Shown: one piece after another, positions 57,009-64,000 of the stretch | Numbering within the stretch: the stretch's first letter is position 1 | Layout: every line of letters starts with the position of its first letter | Source: Paratinospora sagittata | Lineage: Eukaryota; Streptophyta; Magnoliopsida; Ranunculales; Menispermaceae | DNA length: 64,000 bases | Direction: 5' to 3' | Assembly: GCA_035771175.1 (NCBI GenBank) | Contig: CM069598.1 | Span: 4,385,931 to 4,449,930, forward strand | Program-made: the position numbers and the translations under genes | Notes under the pieces: generated by a model | Database searches by the model: none | Seen by the model: the letters and a program-made list of their open reading frames with translations, nothing else | What the model was told of the DNA's origin: nothing

Positions 57009-59777
57009 TGTGACGCCCCGAAAATTATTTCATCTATCCCATAACCCAATTGCACTTTGCCCAAACTCTATGTGTTGCCTTGATATGATTGGTGTTTGTT
57101 TGATGGTTGTTTAATGTTTGTATAGTTGATGCTTGATAATGTATATAAATATGTGTATTATAAATTGTATATGGGTCATGTTAAATTAAAGTATAATGCA
57201 TATGTTATTATTTATGCATGGGTCCATTAAACCATGAATTGATATGGGTTAGGATTGATTGAATAAAAGGATAAATGAGAATGAAAATTTGGTGTATTAA
57301 ATGGATTGGACATTTAAAATACATGAAAGCATGAGATTGGTTAAAGTACATGTGGTTGATATGGGTAGTATGAGACCAACACATGTGAAGGTTGGTGCAT
57401 GAAAGTGGACAAGTGTCCCATGCCCACTTCTCTTCTCCAAGGAAGTGCTAGAAAGTGAGGTGAGTGGAGGGAATCAAGAAAGTGCTAGAATGAGTGGAGG
57501 GAATCAATGAAGTGCTAGAAAGTGAGGTGAGTGGAGAGAAAGGAAAAAAATAAAAGAAAAGAAGAGAAAGGAAAGAAGAAGAGAAAGAAAGGAGTTGCTT
57601 GAGGAAAATCTCTGCAACGTTTTTATCAAAGAGATGGATCTTCAGGATATATGGTCAGATTGAGCTCAAATTTTGTCAGCAAGTTTGTAGCTTATGGTTC
57701 TGCATTCTGAACGGTGGAGATCTTGATTAGAGGTTTCGTCTAAGAGATCTAACCTCTCAAACAAAGCTGGTCGAAAAGTCTGGATTTCTCGCGCCGTTTT
57801 GTTTAAACTTATAGATCTCCTCAATCTACCGTTGGATGGATATCAAATTTGGGTATGTAGTTTAAAACTGATATTTCTGCATTCTGAACGGTGGAGATTT
57901 TTATGAGTTAAGTATGTTGTGTGATATAGTCATCTGAGTTCGAGTATCTGCAGCAGGAAAGGAGAAATTGTCTGATTAGAGACCTGTTCATCAAAGAACT
58001 TATGTTTTCGGTCCACCGTTGGATTGGGATGATATTTGGACAGAAGGTTTGTTTCTTCACATACTTCAATCTGTACGGTTGATTTTGTGATTACATATTT
58101 CTGTTGGTAGATTGATACATCTGAACAGAATATTAAATGAAGAATTGATAGGGTTGCTTGTATTAGACCTAAATTTGGAATATAAACTTAGACCTTTCCA
58201 AATAGTTTGCATATCAACTATGTTGACCTAGTTGTCATTGTTGATGAACCCATGATGCAAAATCAGTGATATACATGGCTGAACATGGTGACCTAGTGTA
58301 AATCGGCAATATGGCCTAAGTATGGAAAATTTCATATTTTAGGGCTTTTGATGCTTTTGGCCTAGAATCATTGAATTGATGCAACTTATGTTTAATTAAG
58401 CATGATTAGGGTTGATTATGCTACTGATTTGGTGGTTGTGACCATATCATGAGTTAGGCCTACTTGTGATCAAGTGACCCAATTTGGGCATGTTTATGCC
58501 TAAGGAATTGAAAATCGGTATTTTTGATTAATAGAATGGTTTATGAATGAGAACTATGCATTAGAGGCCTAAGTCATGTGATTTGAGTTGAATGATGAGA
58601 TTAGATGGGATTTAGGCCTATTGTCTATATGTGGGCTGATTTAGGGTTGATGTGTAATGTCTATGTGATTGAGCATAGAAATTGATGTATGGTAGGATAT
58701 TGATGTATGTTTCAGGATCTTGATTGGGTTGATTCGGTTTGGTGGTCGTGTGTGGTTAAATACTCTCGTGAGGCTTGGTTGTGAGTAGACTTTATTTATG
58801 ATTATATCTTTTATGTCATCATATCACTTATATATATTGTATGTTGAAAGCATGAATGTGTTCTAATGTTTTGAATGATGCATTGATTTGAGAAAACCTT
58901 ATGACTTTGATTGGGCCCATCTATCTGGCTAATAGGGAGACTTAACCTTGTCATAGGAGGATTTTAAAAAGGAAATGATTGGGGTCAACGGTACGGTGAA
59001 ATAGACGTGCACTAGTAGCCCCAAATAAACATGATTGGGGTCAACGGTACGGTGAAATGGACGTGCACTAGTAACCCCAATTCATGTGGAATGTAGATCC
59101 AAATTGATAAGCTTTTACTTGCATCGAACTTATTATAAATGCTTGATATCTATATGTTATGAGCTTTTAATCATGCTACACATTGACATGCACACATGAT
59201 ATTTATTGATGAGTATTGATAGCATATTTGAATTCTATTCATTGGGCACCGTTGGCTCACCCTCATTTTCCTCTTTCAGGTCCTTCTGCCCCGAATAAAG
59301 GCAAAGGAGTAGTCATATCTTGAGGGCCTTGCCTGCGAGAGAATCCAAGGCCTCGATGTGAGTTAAGAGACGTTTTGATTGAACTGTGTTTTAAATTATG
59401 TAATTATAGCACTTACCACATTGTAGTATGGGTGAGTTGAGACTTGTTAGATAGACCAAGTGGACATATGACAATTTTTATTTGTACCCACAATTTTAGA
59501 CTTTATGTGTATGTCAATTTTAATGGACTGTAGGGATTATGACTTTATTTATGGTTCATTTTTATGGATTATCTCTTGTCTTGGATGATTAATACGATTG
59601 GTAGTTTTGTTTAGTATCTTTTGATATTATGTCGTTGTTTGAGATAAGGCTCATAGGGTCTCAACCACCTCACGGGAGTTGAGGAGTGGTCGTAGATGCC
59701 TACGCCGGGCGTCCCGCCTCGGCATTCCGCACGCCATTCCCTGCGGGGTTGGTGGTCCGAGGTAGGGATCGTCACAG
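57009..59777 (+). mobile_element. LTR of a Ty3/gypsy retrotransposon
   Basis: 2769 bp from TGTGACGCCCCG to GATCGTCACA, followed by a spacer GT and a primer-binding site. It is related to the solo LTR at 586-3366 but clearly diverged. It includes short repeats at about 57420-57540 (GAAGTGCTAGAAAGTGAGG-type) and a doubled CTGCATTCTGAACGGTGGAG. Confidence 0.9.
58975..59086 (+). repeat. 56-bp tandem repeat x 2 inside the LTR
   Basis: Units at 58975-59030 and 59031-59086 both read GATTGGGGTCAACGGTACGG ... GACGTGCACTAGTARCCCCAA. They are nearly identical, unlike the rest of the LTR, which has diverged from its relative. Confidence 0.9.
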
Positions 59778-59779
59778 TT

Positions 59780-59792
59780 GGTATCAGAGCCT
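59780..59792 (+). other. Retrotransposon primer-binding site
   Basis: TGGTATCAGAGCC, complementary to the 3' end of initiator tRNA-Met, lies 2 nt after the LTR. It fixes the orientation of the element as plus. Confidence 0.93.
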
Positions 59793-60010
59793 AATTTTAC
59801 TAGGTTTGGTCTATGTATTGGACTTAGATGACTTTGATCTAGGAATTGGGTGAGAGATTTAGGTGATTAAAAAGCTTAAAAGAACTAACTTAAAAGCCTT
59901 ACTATCATATTTTCTGTGTGTATTATATGATATGGGTAGTTATGAGGCTTTGTTAATGTTTTAAATTCTTTAATGTGTGATGGTTGCTCGTATTTCTACT
60001 TCTCAGTGTC

Positions 60011-60470
60011 ATGAGGAGGAGCGAGAGATTGGGACAGCCACACACAGGGTTATCCGATGATGACCAGATGGGGAGGATGAAGGAGATCATTAAGGCATAG
60101 GGCCGTTTGATGGCAGCCCAAACTTCACAGATACAGGCGTTAGTGCAGCAGGTTGAGGCTATTGCTCGACAGTCACCTCAAACAATACCTCAGGAGGCGG
60201 GCACTAGTGGGGCCGAGGCTAGTGGAGCTGTAGGGGCAGCAAGACCTCAAATGGCTGTACCTCAGCCTATGCCTACACCTGCTCCTGTTGTTGTGGAGAA
60301 CCCCACTGATCGGCGGATCAAACTGCTAGAGAAGTTCATGAAGCTAAAGCCTAAGGAATTCATTGGTGGGGTTGACTTGAAGAAGGCCGAAGATTGGCTG
60401 AAGAATGTCGAGAAGATCAATCGCTCCTTAGAGCTTGATGAGGAATCTCAAGTCCTATGTGCTGCTCACA
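60011..60470 (+). pseudogene. Ty3/gypsy gag, truncated, with internal stop
   Basis: The reading frame opens at ATG 60011 (MRRSERLGQP) but hits TAG at 60098-60100; the same frame then continues past 60110 as MAAQTSQIQALVQQVEAI, a Gln-rich helix, to KLLEKFMKLKPKEFIGG and KKAEDWLKNVEKI. This is the gag core signature of Ty3/gypsy elements, consistent with the Tekay/Del group, which has long LTRs. The frame loses gag similarity after VLCAA at about 60470, and no protease, reverse transcriptase or second LTR follows. The element has lost most of its body by deletion. Confidence 0.85.
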
Positions 60471-60511
60471 AAACAGCGCCGAATGCACCACTTGCAGCAG
60501 GGGTGTTATTC

Positions 60512-61960
60512 TAGTCGGTTTTGATGGTCATACCCAATTACTACATGTCTTTTTTCAAGATTCCAACTGTGGTTGTTTCAAAACTAGAAAGACTTATGCG
60601 GTCCTTCCTTTGGAATGGGGAGGAGGATGGGAGGAGCTTTCATCTGGTTAATTGGAATTTGGTTCAAAAGCCACATTCACTTGGGGGTCTTGACATAGGT
60701 AACATCAAGCTAAGGAATACAGTCCTTGGTGCTAAATGGTTGTTGCGTTTCATGAAGGAGGAAGAGACATTATGGGTCCAAGTTGTTAGCAACAAATATG
60801 GGTGCTCCATATCAGGGTGGAGACCGTGGAAACACATCTCTAGCCTTTACCCATCCTTCCTTCCTGAGACCGTGGAAACACATCTCTAGCCTTTACCCAT
60901 CCTTCCTTCCTCACATTTTACCTAAAGTAGGGAACGACCATTCCATACGCTTTTGGGAGGATGGATGGTGTGGAGAATCCCCCCTCGCTCACTCATTCCC
61001 TCACTTGTTTCGCCTGTCCAACAGTCCCAATGCCCCCATTGTTCACTTTTTGTCTCAATCTTCTCCTAATCCTCTTGAACAACCAACTTGGAATTTTCAC
61101 TATCCAAGAAATCTAACCCTTAGGGAGGAGGCTGAAGTTGCTCCCTTGCTCTCAGGAATTTCATCAGTTCGTTTCTCCTCTTCTACAGATGACTGCTACC
61201 TATGGTCTCTTGAAAATTCCAGCACCTATTCTTGCAAATCCTTTTTTAACCTCCCCATTGAGCCCCCTAACCCACTTGCCCCACCATACTGTCACTACAT
61301 TTGGAAAGCTCCAATTCCAAACAGGATCAAGGTGTTTGGATGGTTGGTCGCGCTTAATAGAATTTGTACCCAAGACTTAATGCAAAAATAGTTGCCGCAC
61401 TTGTGTTTATTGCCTCAATGCTGTGTTCTGTGTTATAACAGTCATGAGTCACTTGATCATCTGTTCTTTTGTTGCTCCTTTTGTCTTCAGGTTTGGCATA
61501 GGTGGGAGAGTATGATGCATGGGAAGTTTGTGCCACCATCTTCATGCGATTAACTGTTTTATGTTCAACCACGCTGCCGGTCTCAATAGAAGATGTAAGG
61601 ATATTGGTTGTATTGTGTCTATCGCGATTTTGTGGTCTATTTGGGGCTAGAGGAACAACCGTATCTTTCGTAATGGGCGCAGAGATGCCACGGAGGTGAT
61701 GGAGGTGTCTAAGATTGATGCAGCTAGATGGATTAGCTCCTCAAAGCTGGGAGCTGGTTTTCCTTTTGTTGATTGGTACAGGTGTTGGGATGCCTTAATG
61801 TTTTGATGCTCTGGTTGTTTTGCTTATCCGTCTTTCCTGTGTTGGGCTGGGAGGTGTTTGTCTTGTGGCTTCGGTGGTTGTAGTTTTTTTCCCATGAGCA
61901 TGTCTTGTGCTCTATGTGCTTGTACTGCTTAAAGTTTATTATATATAATATATCGTTTTA
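60512..61960 (+). pseudogene. LINE reverse transcriptase, dead, part 2
   Basis: Sequence resumes with the LINE C-terminal half: PNYYMSFFKIP, RSFLWNGEEDGRSFHLVNWN, GGLDIGNIKLRN and the zf-RVT domain (FWEDGWCGESPLA, YIWKAPIPNRIKVFGW). IVWSIWG and RNGRR-type motifs lie near 61630-61690. Frames break several times. A 46-bp tandem duplication (60822-60867 and 60868-60913) disrupts the frame after ISGWRPWKHIS. The 3' end near 61960 has TTATTATATATAATATATCG and no long poly(A). About 90-100 codons expected between the two halves are absent, so the deletion that trimmed the LTR element also removed LINE sequence. Confidence 0.88.
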
Positions 61961-62283
61961 ACAATAAACCATGAGGAGCGAAAAAACTGAAAAATTACTT
62001 TGAGATGTAAATGAGTTGAGCATGAACAGTAAAAAACTCATTGTTTTACAGCAGTAGAAGTAGAACAGAGGTTCAAAGATGAAACAGAAACAATTTTTTT
62101 TTTTTTTTAATTTTTAAAAATTTTGTTTCTTTCAATTAGATCTAAAACCCATTAAAGCAATCTCATACCAACCAGGCATCATCTCTGCTACTTGAGTTCA
62201 GTTCAGTTTCAGTTGCCTTGTTAATTAGTTAATAAGAATTTTCACTTTTGTGTCTTGTTGTTGCTGCTGCTAATTAAGGAAGG
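61961..62283. other. Spacer between LINE and NLR pseudogene
   Basis: About 320 bp, AT-rich, with a poly(T) run at about 62095-62108. It probably includes the former promoter or leader of the NLR. Confidence 0.45.
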
Positions 62284-64000
62284 ATGGCCGAAGAATTGCT
62301 TGTGAAGGGTACCACAGAAATCATGAAGAAGTTGAGCTCCATTGCAGGCCATGAGATTGGTCTGATGTGTGGATACAAATCTGAGTTGAAAAAGCTCCGA
62401 AGCACCTTGGAAACGATCGAAGGGTATTTAGAGGATGCAGAGAACCGTCAAATGAAAGATAAGACAGTGAGGAGTTGGTTGAAAAGGCTGAAGAATCTAG
62501 CTTACGATGCTGAAGACATATTGGATGGGGTTGCATATGAGACTTTGCGGAGGAAAATAGAGATCCAAAATCACATCAAGAAGAAGGTAATCGACTTATT
62601 TTCACTCTCCAATAATCCACTTGCATTTCGTCTCAAAGTAGCTCATAGAATACAGGATGTCAATGATATCTTAAATGGAATTAGAAAGGACATGAAAACA
62701 TTTAATCTAAACAAAGTAGAGGGTACTAAAAATGAAAGCTCTGAAAGTTCTACAGCTGTGAATCTACTAAAAACCTCCTCATTCATTGATGATTCTCAAG
62801 TCTCTGGAAGGAAAAACGATGTTGAAGAGATAAAGAAAATGTTACTGAGTGCTAACTCGAACACTAATCGAGCTGATGATGAGACAGCTTCAGTCATTCC
62901 AATAGTTGGTTTTGGAGGCATCGGCAAGACGACACTTGCTCAATTATTATACAATGATGAAGAGATGGAGAAATATTTTGAGATCAGAAAGTGGGTGTGC
63001 ATCTCTAATCACTCTGCAGGTGATACCACTCTTTTAAAGATAGTATGCAAAGCTATTAGTGGAAGTGATGCTAATTTATCAAATAAAGAGGAGAAGCAGC
63101 AAAGCCTTGAAGGAAAGCTGAAGCAAGAACAGTCGAATCAAAGGGAGTCGAATAAAGAAAATCCCGATGAAGGAAAGGTGAATGAGAAGAAACATTTACT
63201 TGTACTGGACGATGTATGGAATGAGCAGTCTGCTGATGGAGACAATATACGTTTTCAAGAGCAGTGGGATGATTTGAAACTTGTGCTAAAATGTTGAGTT
63301 GCTGGGAGCAAAATCATAGTCACTACACGTAGCAGAACAGTTGCGGGAGTTATGGGGACTACTAATTCTTCCTGGCATGTAGGTCTTTTATCAGAAGATG
63401 TCTGCTGGGCTATATTCGAAAAATGGGCATTTAGAAGAGGAGGACCAGAAAAATCTCCAGCTTTTGAAAAAACTGGGAGGGAGATTGTGAAAAAATGTGG
63501 AGGTGTTCCTTTAGTAGCAAAGACTTTAGGAGGTTTAATGCATTCAAGAAAAACTCACAATGAATGGCTATCCATTAGGGATAGTACAATTCTGAATAAT
63601 ACCACATCTAGAGACGACAGCCATATAATGCGTGCTTTGAAGTTGAGTCATGATCATCTATCACCACCTTTGAAACGGTGATTTTCATACTGTGCTATAT
63701 TTCCCAAAGACACTGAAATTGAAAAGAACCTTTTAATCGACTATGGATGGCACAAGGTTTTCTTCAATCATTGAACAATAATTATGACAAGGAAGATGTG
63801 GGCAATGACTATTTCAACACTTTGTGTGGAAGTTGCTTCTTTCAAGATATACAAGTGAACAGATATGGGGAGACATAGAGGCGTGTAAGATGCATGACCT
63901 TACGCATGATCTTGCACAATCAACTTCGGGGAAAGAAGGCTTGCTTATGGATTCCACCATGATAAACACAAATGACATTTCAGAAACTTATCATCTGTGG
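62284..64000 (+). pseudogene. CC-NBS-LRR disease-resistance pseudogene, cut by window end
   Basis: Starts MAEELLVKGTTEIMKKLSS with an Rx-type coiled coil (residues about 1-125, AYDAEDILDGVAYETL). The NB-ARC follows: P-loop VGFGGIGKTTLAQLLYND (about residue 208), RNBS-A region WVCISNHSAGD, kinase-2 HLLVLDDVWNE (Trp marks the CNL class), RNBS-B GSKIIVTTRSRTV, GLPL-type KKCGGVPLVAKTLGG, and an MHD-like KMHDLTHDLAQS near 63890. The reading frame is broken by TGA at 63295-63297, TGA at 63679-63681 where a Cys is expected, a frameshift near 63740, and another at about 63865-63890. An unusual Gln/Lys/Glu-rich insertion (about residues 265-300) precedes kinase-2. No introns are needed. Any LRR region lies beyond the window. 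Confidence 0.9.

Noticed and set aside
58975..59086. Repeat pair considered as a CRISPR-like array
   Set aside because: Two adjacent 56-bp units inside a plant LTR with no spacers; a simple tandem duplication.

Overview
This window is plant nuclear DNA, almost certainly from a eudicot. Protein-coding genes are split by GT-AG introns, the intergenic DNA is very AT-rich with long A/T tracts, and the encoded families are plant-specific (fasciclin-like arabinogalactan protein, plant SnRK1 beta subunit, BAM4-type beta-amylase, CC-NBS-LRR). The species cannot be named from the sequence. Product names rest on remembered family sequences; no search was run.

Layout. 1-3371: AT-rich DNA with a 2.78-kb solo LTR flanked by a perfect 5-bp target-site duplication. 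5386-9423 (+): nine-exon Nudix hydrolase (NUDT8 type). 9508-10836: a Tourist-like MITE and a 579-bp, nearly perfect tandem duplication. 11793-12901 (+): kelch-repeat protein. 13835-15073 (-): FLA2-like protein. 15.1-18.9 kb: gene-free, with a second MITE copy. 18929-24588 (-): ten-exon BAM4-like non-catalytic beta-amylase with an unresolved frame problem near its 5' end. 28064-28720 (-): NF-YB3-like histone-fold protein. 29-34.8 kb: gene-free, with a TRIM element and other repeats. 34796-35518 (-): unrecognised two-helix membrane protein. 39807-40008: 5'-truncated LINE. 40611-41255 (-): mitochondrial acyl carrier protein (mtACP3 type). 44037-45323: a second, unrelated solo LTR. 47256-48605: a 1.35-kb foldback MULE-like element built from alternating inverted modules. 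49352-55096 (+): KINbeta2 subunit of SnRK1, with a LINE tail inside its large third intron. 55936-61960: a dead LINE interrupted by a truncated Ty3/gypsy element whose LTR is related to the first solo LTR. 62284-64000 (+): a CC-NBS-LRR pseudogene running off the window.

The genes form no operon or cluster. Two are linked to starch and energy status (BAM4, KINbeta2) and one to mitochondrial lipoate/fatty-acid synthesis (mtACP3); this is probably coincidence of position. The most unusual structures are the nested foldback element, the recent 579-bp duplication and the BAM4 exon-2 frame problem. I found no convincing new biochemical system.
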